Shown: piece after piece, positions 15,240 through 28,249 of the stretch
Position numbering within the stretch: position 1 is the stretch's first letter
Layout of the letters: the number at the start of each line of letters is the position of its first letter
Assembly: GCA_963942565.1 (NCBI GenBank)
Contig: OZ012697.1
Span: 27,390,589-27,454,588 of the forward strand
Length of the DNA: 64,000 bases
Source of the DNA: Maea johnstoni
Lineage: Eukaryota; Annelida; Polychaeta; Spionida; Magelonidae
Reading direction: 5' to 3'
Notes under the pieces: model-generated
What the model was told of the DNA's origin: nothing
Database searches by the model: none
The model's input: the letters and a program-made list of their open reading frames with translations, nothing else
Position numbers and translations under genes: made by a program

Positions 15240-16560
15240 CTCTAATATTGAGTAGTTCTATCATGTCTTGTTGAAATTTCGGCGGGTTCTGCCCATCTGA
15301 TCTGTTTTCCATTGAGGATCTATTTTGTGTTTGGAAAGACAGAAGGACATTACTTATTTTTGATAATAACAGACTCTTCATATTAGTAATTTTACCGATT
15401 GCAATTAAAACTCAAGGGTTCCAAATTTCTATAAGGTGTTTAATGTCTCCAACTTTACTTCTCATATAGATGTTAGTTTAACTAGGCCATGTTATTAATA
15501 TGAAATTGGATTGCCAAAAATGTAAATTTGTCTCCAACTTTACTTCTCATATTCATGTTAGTTTAACTAGGCCATGTTATTAATATGAAATTGGATTGCC
15601 AAAAATGTAAATTTGTATGTACATAGCAGATTTAAATCTCAGCAAAATTGGACTGCTGTCTCTCCTGGCCCAAATTTCGATGAACCTGGTATCTGTATAT
15701 TCATCTGTAAAACAGAAATATCACAAAATTCATCTAAGGCATGCATACACTCTCTGAGGGAATTCCCCCCAGGTGTAATGATAGAGTGGTATCGTCTGCA
15801 AACTGCGAAATACTTCTGTTCTACCCCTATACTTAAAGTCCCTTAATCTTTTGAATATTTCCGGGAATATTTCATATAAACTCAGATAAAATCCCAGCTG
15901 CAGCAAGAAAGAGATCGGCTGACAAATATTCACCCTGCATAGAACCCCATCCTGACATAACAGGATCATATTTATACCAATTTTGTAATACTAGTATATA
16001 GGAAACTGAACCCTTTTGTAATGTAGTGATAAAATTCCATGAAATTACATCAAATGCTTTAAAAAGAATCTACTTAAATAATTAGGCCATCCTCATCTTT
16101 TGCCTCACATTCATAGATAATATAATTTGCTTCTCCAATAAACCTCCCCTTTATGAATCCTTATAGACCACTATGTATAATTGAAGTAAGAACACACTTT
16201 GTCCTGTTTGCAATAAGCACAATTTGACAAAATAACTGTTCACCAATTTTTGGAATACCGTACTGTGTGTTGTTTATCTCCCCATGTAAATAAAAGATAT
16301 CTCCCTTTTGGCCAAAAGAAATTTACTAGAGGAACCATCAGGTCCAGGGCTCTTTTCATATCTTAAAAAATTGATATAAACAACTTCTATTTCATTGATG
16401 GAAATGTCTTGTTCTATCTCTTGAGCTGTTCGGTATTAACCCGTTTGATTCTGTCGTTTACCTGAAATATTGAATTCTCTAAATCTAAACCATCTTTACT
16501 CTATAAAGATAAAGTGAATGTATGCATTTCATTTTAAATCTCAGGTTATTCTTAACACAG
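15240..16560 (-). mobile_element. Decayed L1/Tx1-like LINE reverse transcriptase
   Basis: Minus-strand frames, in order: KSPGPDGSSSKFLL (RT motif), FDVISWNFITTLQKGSV, a region like RQG.PISPLLF, a degraded ADDT-like box, and LIAIGKITNMKSLLLSKISN, which matches the LTLIGKI..IKSL..SK thumb motif. Many stops; an 86-bp direct duplication lies inside it. Confidence 0.72.
15445..15616 (+). repeat. 86-bp tandem duplication inside the LINE remnant
   Basis: Two adjacent copies beginning TCTCCAACTTTACTTCTCAT that differ at only two bases or so; absent from LINE logic, so it is a later local duplication. Confidence 0.9.
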
Positions 16561-17250
16561 AAATGTAATATACATGACTAGATAAACAGCTGCGGAAATG
16601 CATGTTAGTTTAGTTAGATATCGTGTGCATCAACAACTGAAGGCTGGACAATAAAGATTAAATCTCAATATGATCATGCACCAATTTGCAGGAAGGTGGA
16701 CATAAACATGACTCTTTGAGATACTTTGATAAGGGAGATATTTTCTTTTCTATTTGCTGTCATATTTCATTAATTTGCATACTTTCTGTCTTTATAGTAA
16801 TTAACATTGTACTTTATTGTAGTTGCAAGCATTGAGAATTATGTGGTTACCTGTGTTTCAGATACACTATGATCATGTATATGTACTTACAGAATGTACC
16901 TATACATGCAGAAGCAATTATATTCATCTCTCTGTGAATTAAAAGTAAATGAATAATAAAAAACAAATATCATTCATTTTATTATATCAGTAGTGTCTGA
17001 GAAGAATCCACATACAGATGAATAGCCATCCAAGTGCTGTAATGAGGATGTCGATGATGATGATGGTGATGAGTATTAAGCAGTTGCGCTCTTGGAGGCT
17101 ATGATAGGAACGAGGATGATCTAATTAGGTTATCAAAATAATAATTTCTGATGCAACAACATCACGAAGGTCACCATCATTTTCATCACCGACATCGTCC
17201 GCATAACCGCCACCATCATATTAGTCCTCATAGTCGTCGACTTTGCAAAC
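16560..17250. other. No gene seen
   Basis: AT-rich; a GATGATGATGGTGATGA stretch near 17050 is the only simple repeat. Confidence 0.55.
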
Positions 17251-17790
17251 TTCTTAATACCAAAGATGTTTTCTTTAGCGAGAGAAGAAAGTCAAACCAC
17301 ACCCCATTACTCACGTGGCCTTTGCACCCTCCATACCAAAGGCCGAGCACCCCTTTTCGGGGTGTCGGCTGTGGGTACAGCTCGCGGACAAAGCCCCGCA
17401 CGGTGTTACATCTCCCACCAATGGCACCGCTTAATTCAACGCTTTCCGACTACAACCCTCGACCCTCCAAACCCATTATGCCCGATTTGTCAGCACAACC
17501 CTCCAGAGAGAACCGGGGCAGGTTTGAGATACCCGAATCCATCATGGGCCACAATGGCAGCCGCCAAAGCTGCCACGCTCTGTCCAGAGATTTATTATTG
17601 CGCCTATTATGCGGCGCTCGTGTCGTCTCATCGTGGAAAATTCACTTCTAAGATTCATTTTCCGTGTCGAATCGCTCAAGTGTCTGGCTGTGTCCCCACC
17701 GCCGGCACCACCTGTTCAGCCATTTGCTGCCACAGCCCCCGCCACCGTCACTGCTGCTGCTGCAGACACACAGTCCGCTAAATAAAGAAG
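17250..17790. other. GC-rich island without convincing gene
   Basis: Overlapping open frames exist on the plus strand but look low-complexity (His-rich start) and carry no recognisable domain. CpG-containing; regulatory role possible. Confidence 0.3.
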
Positions 17791-18117
17791 AAAAAAAGAA
17801 CAAAAACAGTCAGACCTGATAAAACGAGAGCACTAACCACTGTAACCAGAGGCATTCTGGATCTGCATTCATGAGCACCATTCACATAAATGCGAAAATA
17901 AAAACGTTTTGAATATTTTGTGTATTTAGAATTCAGATTGACGTATAATACGAAGGTGTTCTCAGTACAAGACAAAATAAATCATAACTTAATATTAGGA
18001 GGCCAACTGATACCCACAGAAGTATAAACATTTATAAACATGTATATGCGGATCGGAAAGGTCCCGTACAAAAGAGGTTCTTCATTTGGAATAACTTTTT
18101 ATTCTTGACCACATTTC

Positions 18118-18275
18118 TACGATGGACCAAGTGTGAAAGAGAAAATATTTAAATATATTTTTTCACCACCATATTTTGGGGGGAGAAAATATGTTTAAAT
18201 ATATGTTCTCCCCCCAAAATACGGTGGTGAAAAAATATATTTAAATGTTTTCTCTTTCACACGTGGTCCATCGTA
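18118..18275. mobile_element. Foldback MITE, 158 bp
   Basis: Nearly perfect inverted repeat along its whole length: arms from TACGATGGACCA to TTTTGGGG and back, each about 75 bp with a very short centre. Flanked on both sides by CATTTC, a probable 6-7 bp target duplication. Confidence 0.85.
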
Positions 18276-19539
18276 CATTTCGACGAAATTTTCTTCAACT
18301 ATTTTGTTAGATTTCTATTTGTATAAAAAGGATGTAACCATCTGTCCAAAGCGTCCGCGGACGAGTGGGATTGGACTGGACTTGTGCTGAACATCACTTT
18401 CCGCTATCTAAGACCAGATAGTGAACAATGGGTGACAGGAAGAGGAATTCTGGATACCTTGAAGCACTGATCAATCTAAAGCCACTGGCAACTGGTACAG
18501 TGGAGAACCATAGCGAACCGTCGATGACGCCCAAAGCATTAGACCGCTCTGCCATATGGGTAGCCCGTCAGCTGGCAAAAAAAGTAAATCGAGTAATGCA
18601 AAACAAGTGGACTTATTCCACAGTTGGCTGCCTTTAACCAAGGCCTCGAAAAGGGTCGGACACGTGACATTCATACCCATACTTATGTGGCTTTGTTCTC
18701 TAGCCGTACACGTCTAAATCATCCAAGTACTAGCCAAGGGTAATGAGAAAGAGTGCTTCGCCTATGATTACTGCGTAAGGCAGTACAAACTACAAACAAA
18801 CAGTACATAGCCCTCAGTGTTGTATGTGATATCCCTTGGGGTTACTCGGCTTCGCCTCGTAACAGCTCCGTTATATCACATACACCACAGATACTATTAT
18901 CTTGGGGGTCTATCTATCACGTACAAAATCTTTACTCTCCATTTTAACCTAACTGTCTCTTTAGTGCACGCATGGTCTGATAACTGATTAAACCTCACCA
19001 AACTGAATGACATTCGAAAAAGTTAAAGAAGAATTATCAAACAAGACGGGCACTACAGCGTCAGTTCAAATATTGCTCAAAATTTTCCTTTGTTGTCCAG
19101 ATACTATTTTTGTGTTAGATCATGTGAAACTAAACTGCCGTCCTGTATATTCATGTGAGTGGACATATCCGTATTTAAACGTATCCAGAATAACTTCCAC
19201 TGAAGACAATCGCACGCTACCTTGTTCCTTTACATCTGTAATATAAAGAGGCAACTTCTGAGCAAAATCAACACATACTCTTCAGGATATTCAGAACTGT
19301 TGAATATGTGTAAGTAGGTACGGGGCTGTGGGAACAAATGGATTACCCCGCCCCTACTAACATTTCCCCCTGACAATGCCCTCTGGAGGCTATAGCCTTT
19401 ATGGAACAATTAGAAACTAGTATAAATAGATCACATATTTGATGGAGGGTTGTTGATTGGTTTTGTTAAAACATCCCCTCCCCTTTTCTACCCCTCTGGT
19501 TTATCGAAGGGGCTTTTTTCTCAGAGAGACAGTTCGGAT

Positions 19540-19930
19540 GTAGGCAGGTCGTTTCTGAGCCTGCTGGCTGGTTGATCTACTTGTGGGAACACACACCTGA
19601 TATGACAGCGGGGCCCGCGCGGGACTGACGGCGGTGAGCACCCCACTGCGACCCCACCAAATGGCCCCTTTTAACAACCCCTCCATACCCTGTCGCAAAA
19701 TTAATTTCGAGCAACCCTATCCGTAAGCGACACCTCCCGTAATTCCCTAATTACGGGTTACCTATCGATTAGCGAGGCTCGGGGCGGCCAAATGGCAGCC
19801 AGTGTTGACGGGTGTTGGACATCGGGGTGCGTCCACCTGGGTTGATTACAGGGCCGGGTGTGATTAGGGTGTTAATGCAGGGTAGGGGGAGGGTAGCGGG
19901 CAGGTCGCGCGCTCCTTGAAAACATGTGGA
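19540..19930. other. GC-rich island, possible regulatory element
   Basis: GC-rich with islands of homeodomain-like sites (CTAATTACG, ATCGATTAG, GTGATTAGG). No coding signal. Confidence 0.32.
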
Positions 19931-20431
19931 ACTAGTCTGCTCTGCAGCGGCGCAATCAAGGGATGATCTCAGAAATAATTAGAAGGACGTTCAATATTCA
20001 TGATAAGTAGCTAACAGATGTCTCTCCGCGAAGCACTGAAGGAACTGACACGCCTAGAATCTATTAGCTGCTACCACAAGAAAGCACTCTGTACCCAACT
20101 ACTGCGGGGATGTTCTTTAGAAAGGCGAAACGAGTGGTGAATTATTTTCTAAAATAATAAAGAGGGAAAATGCATATCATATTAGAGCGGGTTGTAGGTT
20201 GACTATAATTCGATTATGATTTCTCCTTTACGGATTTTCTGTAAATGATTTGTGCAAAATATTATCATGTTCATGCAAAGTGTTGTAATATTAGTCCATG
20301 GTTCATGGCAAAGACTTGACGGGCAGCTGAAGGGATGAATGCGACGCGAGAGCCCGTCGCAGATGTGTGTACACATGTGTGTTCATAATCTTATACACAA
20401 TTGATGCACAAAATATGGGTAATGGCACCTG

Positions 20432-20715
<284 letters not shown>

Positions 20716-20924
20716 GCTTTAAAGTAATAGGTTCTATTTCGTGAATTGTATACCAATTTCAAGTATATTGCAAAGTAATTCAATTGTGGTAACTAACTAG
20801 TTATTTTAACGAGTTGTTACTTGGAGTTCAATTTATCCTTTACCTTTCACACAATCGTGCAAGGCCGCCATCTCACACCTTTACTGAGACATGTGAATAT
20901 GGGCAGTGATTTGAGGTAATACAT

Positions 20925-21038
20925 AAACTGAATCCTGGTGAGATAAGTGTAAACTAAATTGACCACTATGGCCACCAAGAGTATTTGGTGCCTGGTAGCA
21001 GAAAAATACATATGACAGCCTAGAAATCTAGGCTACCC
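20925..21038 (-). mobile_element. Hairpin-ended repeat family, partial copy
   Basis: Shares ATCCTGGTGAGATAAGTGTA, GACCACTATGGCCACC and the terminal palindrome AGCCTAGAAATCTAGGCT with the 24953 copy. Confidence 0.75.
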
Positions 21039-21344
21039 GTATACATGGCCTGGGATGTACACTTACACGAATGGGAAAGCCTAGCTAAAAATAGATGAAG
21101 CTCGAATATCGAGAAATGCTTAACGGAAAGTGGTTATACTTGGTATATTTCAAACACCTCAAATGTAACTCTGGTCGTGGAGTAGTTTTTGAAGTTATCA
21201 AATTGTGCTATCCATATGCAAAGAGGAGAAGCAGTCAAATCCTCAGTAAATGGCTTGAAGTGTAACGATGACGAGAACTCCATTCATTCCCATCCTACTA
21301 CACTGTGTGTTGCTTGACCACGTGATAGCCCTCAGAGTGGGCTA

Positions 21345-21540
21345 GCCTGAAGTTCCAGGCTGCCATATGTATCTTTCTGCCATTTTCTGAAATCAGGCAC
21401 CAAGTGGTCAAGGTGGCCAGAGTGGCCATGTTAGTTTCCATTTACCTCACCAGGTGAATGGAAGATTCAGTTTAAGTGACTCCTGGAGCAACTAAAGATA
21501 GAGAGGCTATAGGGTGTCATATCTGGTACTTAGTTGGCCC
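21345..21540 (+). mobile_element. Hairpin-ended repeat family, diverged copy
   Basis: Starts at the hairpin AGCCTGAAGTTCCAGGCT and carries family segments (TGCCATTT, GGTGGCCAGAGTGGCCA by position, CCTCACCAGG). Opposite orientation to its neighbour at 20925. Confidence 0.65.
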
Positions 21541-21754
21541 ACCTAGTGTGAGGTGGGCCAACTAAAATATCTTTCTTTTTCTTATATTTTTGCTAGGCAT
21601 TCTCAATTTTTGCGCCCGCAATCACAATACGCTATTTTTGGTAATTTCACTTTTATGCTAACTTTTGGGTTTTTTCTTTTGTATTCCTATATTAATAACT
21701 ATTGTGTTTATCTATCACATATATGCGATATGCTTTTGTAATTGTCTTACAAGT

Positions 21755-21957
<203 letters not shown>

Positions 21958-22299
21958 GCACACAGGCTAATCAACTCAAAAGGGGATTAGGGACTGGGAG
22001 CCTAGTCTGAAAGGGGGCAGCTAAAATATACAGGCTTGATAGAGTTCACAATTTGAAATTTACAATATCTTGAACGATTATGTAATAAAACAGGGAGCTG
22101 AGTATGAGGGATATGAAACTGTCACAGGTTCACATACCACGGGGAGAGGGAGGACACACGTGCTAACAAGTAGCTTCTGAACCAGGGAGAGTCTATTTAG
22201 AGTAGATGCCTCTGGTTTAATTCACTACTCTAACTCATTCTACCTTTGATGGAGAAAATAATGGATATGCAGCGAGAGACCATATATGCGAGTGAAGGG

Positions 22300-22500
22300 C
22301 TGGCCACGACAGTCGTTTCTGATCTGGCATCAGCGTGAGGTCACGAGGGAACAAGGACCAATCCAATCAGGACTCTCGTATCATTTACATTATAGAGAAA
22401 CCTGTGCTCCAGCATCATCTGAGCATGCGCAGAGCACAACTTTTGGGCCACTGGATGTGGCTAGCCTGTTCAGGTTGACCGGCTGGCTTCACATCCACTT
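22300..22500 (+). repeat. Dispersed repeat A, left copy
   Basis: Shares GAACAAGGACCAATC, TACATTATAGAGAAACCTG and TGTTCAGGTTGAC with the reverse complement of 26645-26840; about 170 bp. Function unknown. Confidence 0.7.
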
Positions 22501-22830
22501 GTTTTATTTATCTACTTTTTATTTATCCACTTTGTATCAGCGAATTTTCTTCAGGGGAGCTTTGTAAATATGTTTTGGCAGTTTCGGTAGTACATGTATA
22601 TATATAATGAATGAGAAGCTTCTCTTCAGATATTTCAATTTTCTTATCTAAAAAATGAAGAATTGCTCCATATCATCATTTGTCAAGTAAAATGGCCATC
22701 TGTTAACCATAATACTGCCTTTCCACAGTGTGTCTATTTATGATTCCCAATAGCGTTTTGGACCTCATTATGTGCTGGATATCAGATATCTGATCACGAT
22801 AGCACTGCCATGTATCCACATGAGTAGCCT

Positions 22831-23077
22831 AGATTTCTAGGCTGTCATTTGTATTATTCTATCATGTTTTTTCTTATACCAAACACCAAATATTCTAGGT
22901 GGCCATAGTGGTCAATTTAGTTTACACTTATCTCACCAGGGTTCAGTTTGAATAAGACCAAACATCTCTAGAGATAGGAGGACCATGTGGTGCCATCTAT
23001 CTACCTGGTACTACACCACACTGCTTGGTCAGCACAGAAAGGGATGCCGACTTTTTAGGGACTAAGAAACTAGTTTA
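22831..23077 (+). mobile_element. Hairpin-ended repeat family, full-length copy
   Basis: Begins with palindrome AGCCTAGATTTCTAGGCT and ends near GGGACTAAGAAACTAGT; about 247 bp. Inverted relative to the 24953 copy. No clear target duplication. Confidence 0.78.
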
Positions 23078-23429
23078 CTATATGAGCTAATCATCTACAT
23101 ATTATCTAACTTGAACTGGAAGTAAATATTAGGCAAGTTCAAACGATGGCTGCGGTGTGCTCGCCAGCCGCGGCTCATTAGCATAACAATAGGTCTGGCT
23201 AGAAGTGTGGCGACTGCATTTTGTTTCATATCCCAGCTATGAAACTCCTACTCAGATCTCTGCCTGAATCTTGTCAGTGGGGCAAAATAAAGTATTATAT
23301 TCACGTGGTTAATAATTCGTTGGCTTATACAAACACCATAGCATATACCCCTTATGAATATAAAACATGCGCACCCTACAGTCATGCGCACCCCTTATGA
23401 ATACTAAACATGCGCACCCTACTGTCACT

Positions 23430-23602
23430 AAAGGTAAAGGTATTCAGTTTATAGTCTTGTATCCACCGAAGTGCTCACACGACCTTCCTCCCCTAGCAGG
23501 CACTGTACATACAGAACCCATTTCAATCCCCCGGGGTAGACTGAAGCAATATGGAATAAACTGTTTTGCCCAAGAACGATCAAAGTGAGCTACTTTGTCC
23601 CC
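23430..23602 (-). mobile_element. Same SINE family, internally deleted copy
   Basis: Shares the (ACCTTT)n tail, the body (CCTCCCCTAGCAGG on plus) and the very start of the tRNA head (GAGCTACTTTGTC) with the 30.3-kb SINE, but lacks most of the tRNA part and a middle block. Confidence 0.75.
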
Positions 23603-23719
23603 TAAGAGACCCTGCTGGAAAGGTATGCGTTGTGTGGATGTGGCATACCTAAAGGTGATCAATTTCATAACCGTTAATGTTGATCGTTTCATCCAGACCA
23701 CAATTACAGGATCGGGTAT

Positions 23720-23960
23720 GATATTATAGGGTATCGCACAGATTCACGCCGTGCCCGTTTAGACGTAACGCCCCTAACCTGTGATTAACTGGGCGTTTCG
23801 GGGTGTTTTATTATGGATATGGGGGTATCCCGGGGTACGGACAATGGGAGAGACGCACGGGAGCAGAAGGCACGGGTATGTACCTATTGGGGCGCTGACA
23901 TACCTCACTAAACCCGGGTATGGCATCTTTATAACCCCGGAACAAGCCCAACTCTAGTGG
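23720..23960. other. GC-rich island, possible regulatory element
   Basis: Unique GC-rich block with CTGTGATTAACTGG and TTTTATTATGG, both homeodomain-like. Confidence 0.3.
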
Positions 23961-24952
23961 GATCTGTCTGCTCACTTCAAGGTTGAACACTCTTTGTCAC
24001 CTATAAAAACTATTTTTGCCATTTATGTATAGAAAAATATATCCTCTTGTTCAACACCATCTTCTCCCTCTCATGTTAGCTGAAGTAGATCAACTGCTTT
24101 CCTATCCAATCTCTACAATTACTCCCCAGGTGGCGACAGCGGTCCTTTCAACTCCAATGGTTCCAGCTTATGTGGGTGACAACCCTTAGCGCCACCTATG
24201 ATCAGCCGAGGAAACTAACATTCTGCCATGAATTCAAAGATGGAGATTAAGCAGAAGAAAACTTTATTTGATTATACCATAGAATACCGGAGCAGGTCCA
24301 GTACAGACTATGCCTCTGCCTCTTTTCTGCCTTGGTCAAGGTAAGCTATGACTAGCCGGTTGTCAATGGTGGAGGAAGGCGGGGGAATACACTTCCTAAC
24401 ACCAAGTCACTGGGAACCATCTCCCATGCCCCGAGTCTGAGATGAGGAAAGTAAAGCTCGTATTCAACATAGCTCATGGAATTACAGTTATTAAAATCAT
24501 ATTTCTGTATAGGAAGTTAACAAATGGTATCGATGTTTCAAATAATTAAGGGCCAGAAATGTTTGTATCTTTCCATGCGACACAGCGCCCCCTGGCAATC
24601 CAGTACTGCATGTTTTGATATTCGTTGCCCCGAACCAAAGCACTGCGCGCCGCTCAATCCAATGTTGCAGCACTACGCGCGGCCGGGGTGTTCCAGTCAT
24701 GCTTGCGGCATGTGAGAAAGTTCCCCGTGACTTAGAGGAAGTCAGTGGTTAACTCGATTTACTCTAATCTGCATGAGCTACTGGCTTACATGAAGAGTAC
24801 ATTGATTGGTCGCCACAAACCAATTACCATAGAGCCCATTGTAAAGACAGACGAATTGGTGCCCTCGTATGTGTTTACACTATAGAGGGAAGTTGCTCAG
24901 CCACATGCAAAGAAAGCATCTCTTGAGTGGTTCTCGTCAACATCTGGGCTAG

Positions 24953-25187
24953 ACTAGGTTCCTAGTCCCGAAAAAGTTGACATTCCCTTCTGTGCTGACC
25001 AAGCAGTGTGGTGTAGTACCAGGTATGGTAGATAGATGGCACCACCTGATCCTCAGATCTCTATAGTTTTTTTTATCAAACTTAATCCTGGTGAGATAAG
25101 TGTAAACTAAATGGACCACTATGGCCACCTCTTCTAGAATATTTGATGCTAACAGAAAATACATATAACAGCCTAGAAATCTAGGCT
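24953..25187 (-). mobile_element. Hairpin-ended repeat family, copy with 13-bp target duplication
   Basis: 235 bp flanked by ACATCTGGGCTAG at 24940-24952 and 25188-25200. Both tips are short palindromes (ACTAGGTTCCTAGT and AGCCTAGAAATCTAGGCT). Confidence 0.82.
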
Positions 25188-25559
25188 ACATCTGGGCTAG
25201 GAGTGGTGCCGAGTCTGTTGACCAAAATATGCTGGTTGTCTAACCGGTGATCGGCATTAGTAAAGACTAGACTAGAGTTTCACAAATGTTACGATTCGAA
25301 AAGATTCATATTCTAAAATACATCAAACTTTCTCATGATTAACCTTTTATCGGACGGTGATGATGGAGAGAATAATTACTAGTTTTGGTCGAATATCGTC
25401 TCATTTAGGCTCATCCACTGAGATTTGAGTTTTGTAGCGAATGGCCGCACGCACGCAGGACTATTTCGTTTGACCAGACCTCCGTGTCCCAGTAGCCTTA
25501 ATTAGAGAATTCACGAATGGCTAATGAAGTACGAAGCCTTTGACTACTATAGAGTTACC

Positions 25560-25740
25560 TGTAATTAATTCTCCACCCGAGGTGCGAGGTTCGCGGGGGA
25601 TGAAAGGCCTGGCACCCGGTGAGGGTATTGGGGTGCTCAGCGGGCACGTACCCATTAATCATACCTACTTCTCGCACCCTGTCACGTAGGGTATCCTCCC
25701 ATAACACCCTTCTAACTGCATCCAATGTGGCCAGACTGCT
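25560..25740. other. GC-rich island, possible regulatory element
   Basis: Between AT-rich repeats; contains GTAATTAATTC and CCATTAATCATACC. No ORF. Confidence 0.28.
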
Positions 25741-26029
25741 GTAGGTTATGCCTTTTGGAAGTTATCGAGTCAAAGTAAGTTCCCTGAAGAGGAAATTTTC
25801 CGGGAAAATTACCACGAAATTTCGTTCTGCGTTTGGAGGGACAGTGTGTCGTTGTCAGGCGTTCCGCATACGATACAATATATCAAGCAAAACACTCTTA
25901 TTCTGCTAAACACCGACAAGAAGAATGCATTAATATAATTCGTTTAATAAAAGACATGGGAGTTTACGTTTTTTATCGTCACTTTTTTGTCCTAAAGAGA
26001 TCATCACATGGTGATTGCGTATCGTTTCA

Positions 26030-26105
26030 AGGTGGCTTACGGGGTTAATTTGTGAATATGGAGTTATTTTGGTATGTTTAGATATCTCAAACCCTACACT
26101 TTACT
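26030..26105 (+). repeat. Short dispersed repeat (partner at 3690-3765)
   Basis: About 75 bp at roughly 75 percent identity by eye to the first copy, same orientation. Confidence 0.55.
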
Positions 26106-26509
26106 ACGATTAAAGAACAATCCTGCTGACTAATTTGTACCACTCCTAGTGGATTTATGCTTGTAACCAGGAGAGCTATATATCTCCTCTTCGTTCTCTT
26201 TTTATAAGTATTTTGTTGATATATTCTTTCGTTCTGCTGTACTGTATTTTTATGTCTGCTGGCATAGTCAATAAATATACAAATACTACTCATAGTCTGA
26301 CCCAAGTGTAACTTTCTGGGCCACCACTGCGCAGAATAAGAGAGCAAATATCAAAGAACCTCGATTGGGCTTACTCACAAGCAGGAAGGGTTAAATTAAG
26401 TTTCTATCCGTGTTGAATTTTAGCCAAACATGGTCACTCCAAATACATATCTTGGACGTCAACTGTTAGCAGATTTGCTTGAAGAATTGAAGTATCATAA
26501 GGATAACCC

Positions 26510-26529
26510 GGGGGGGGGGGGGGGGGGGG
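26510..26529 (+). repeat. Run of 20 G
   Basis: Homopolymer preceded by CCC. Confidence 0.9.
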
Positions 26530-26644
26530 CGAGGAGGATAGATGGGTAGGTACAAATATAGGTGTCTCTTGCGGGTGCAGTCCTCTCTCCTTACACTCTC
26601 GGAGCACGTACTTCGTGTTTTCTTAGATGACCAAACACAAGTGG

Positions 26645-26840
26645 ATTCGAAACCAGCGTGTCAACCTGAACATGCTAGACTCAACCAGTCTCAACTAATA
26701 GCCCCCTAATAGCTCAAAATTGGTGCCCAGTTGATGGTGGAGATCAGGTTTCTCTGTAATGTAATCGATACGAGAACCCTGATTGGTCCTTGTTCCAACG
26801 TGACCTCGCACTGCTGCCAGTCAGTGACTCCTGGCATGAG
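26645..26840 (-). repeat. Dispersed repeat A, right inverted copy
   Basis: Inverted relative of 22300-22500. With the hairpin-ended pair (22831 plus, 24953 minus) it forms nested inverted pairs across 4.5 kb. Confidence 0.7.
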
Positions 26841-27170
26841 TCCAGCATCTCACTATAGTGCATATAGTAATTGGTCTCTCGCTAGATATCCATTCTTTTC
26901 TTCATCCAATGTGTTTTATTACACCTTTTCCCCATTCCCGATATCTCTAGATGAATGTTTGCAATGTAGATATGCCATACATCGTGCAGAACATTTCATA
27001 AATGCGAAAGCTTACACAGAAACATCAACAATAGAGAAAAATGAAAGGGGGCGTTAGTTTATGCTCTGAGCGGACTAATGTGAGGAAATATCTATATATC
27101 TTTAGGTTGGCAATATTCGATCCTTTCTATTTCACATTTGTATACCATATATTTCAAATGTAGAAAAAAC

Positions 27171-27383
27171 CTATTCTGACATTCGGCCGACAGGCAATTT
27201 GAAAGTGGCATTGCTTTCAGGTCTCTTGACGCGAGGTTCCGGAACCCGCCGATAGGCGGCTTCAAACACGTCGAATGCCTTTGTGGAAACGCCTTGGATT
27301 GTTTCATTACTGAAAACTTGGTTCTTCCAGTTATGTATGATAGCGTCCACTCTGTTTTGGTCAAACAGCATGGATACATTCAA
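27171..27383 (-). CDS. Unrecognised ORF, 70 residues
   Basis: Reads VDAIIHNWKNQVFSNETIQG and KAFDVFEAAYRRVPEPRVKR, more protein-like than most frames in this half. It could be a fragment of a transposon or an orphan exon. No domain recognised and no splice sites I trust. Confidence 0.25.
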   Translation of the reverse strand: MNVSMLFDQNRVDAIIHNWKNQVFSNETIQGVSTKAFDVFEAAYRRVPEPRVKRPESNATFKLPVGRMSE

Positions 27384-27530
27384 TGGACTAAATTGTACTA
27401 AGAATACACTGTTAGGAAATTAAATAACCTTTTTTGAATCAGTGAAATTAGCGATTTTACAGTTTTGATGACGTCACAAGTAATTGGAAGCTAATTATAG
27501 AACGCGACGGTGACGACGCGTAGCTATATG

Positions 27531-27572
27531 GGCGTTCATTTACACTACAGACCTGTAGTGTAAATGAACGCC
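27531..27572. repeat. Perfect 20-bp inverted repeat, 2-base spacer
   Basis: GGCGTTCATTTACACTACAG, then AC, then its reverse complement. A CRE-like TGACGTCA lies about 60 bp to the left. Confidence 0.9.
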
Positions 27573-27600
27573 GAACACGAACACGTTACAGTCAACCTCT

Positions 27601-27614
27601 CCCCCCCCCCCCCC
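27601..27614 (+). repeat. Run of 14 C
   Basis: Homopolymer just right of the 27531 hairpin. Confidence 0.9.
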
Positions 27615-27914
27615 TACTACACCCATTCTACTGCCGACACATGGCATCCATCCCTAGTTCCGAAAAACTCTGGATTGGTGCAAGTGGCAATACTTGAGTG
27701 TAGTACTTAATATCGACGCTAGGAGGCAGCACGCTGGATATATCCAAAAGAAAAGATTTTGCAAATGATGCACTGATTGCTACACCCATAGGCGTGTGTC
27801 CTGATTGATCGTTAACGCATGAAAAATATGAGGAAGATAATAATAATAATAATAATAATAACAATTAAAATGATAATAAGGATAATAGTGATAACTTCAT
27901 TTGAGTATAAGAAG

Positions 27915-28245
<331 letters not shown>

Positions 28246-28249
28246 ATCT

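Noticed and set aside
17151-17781. Host gene exon in the GC-rich block
   Set aside because: Overlapping frames without a recognisable domain, His-rich low-complexity start, no dependable splice signals.
22818-23095. Target duplication ATGAG around the 22831 hairpin-ended element
   Set aside because: Only five bases and not adjacent to the element tips; likely chance.
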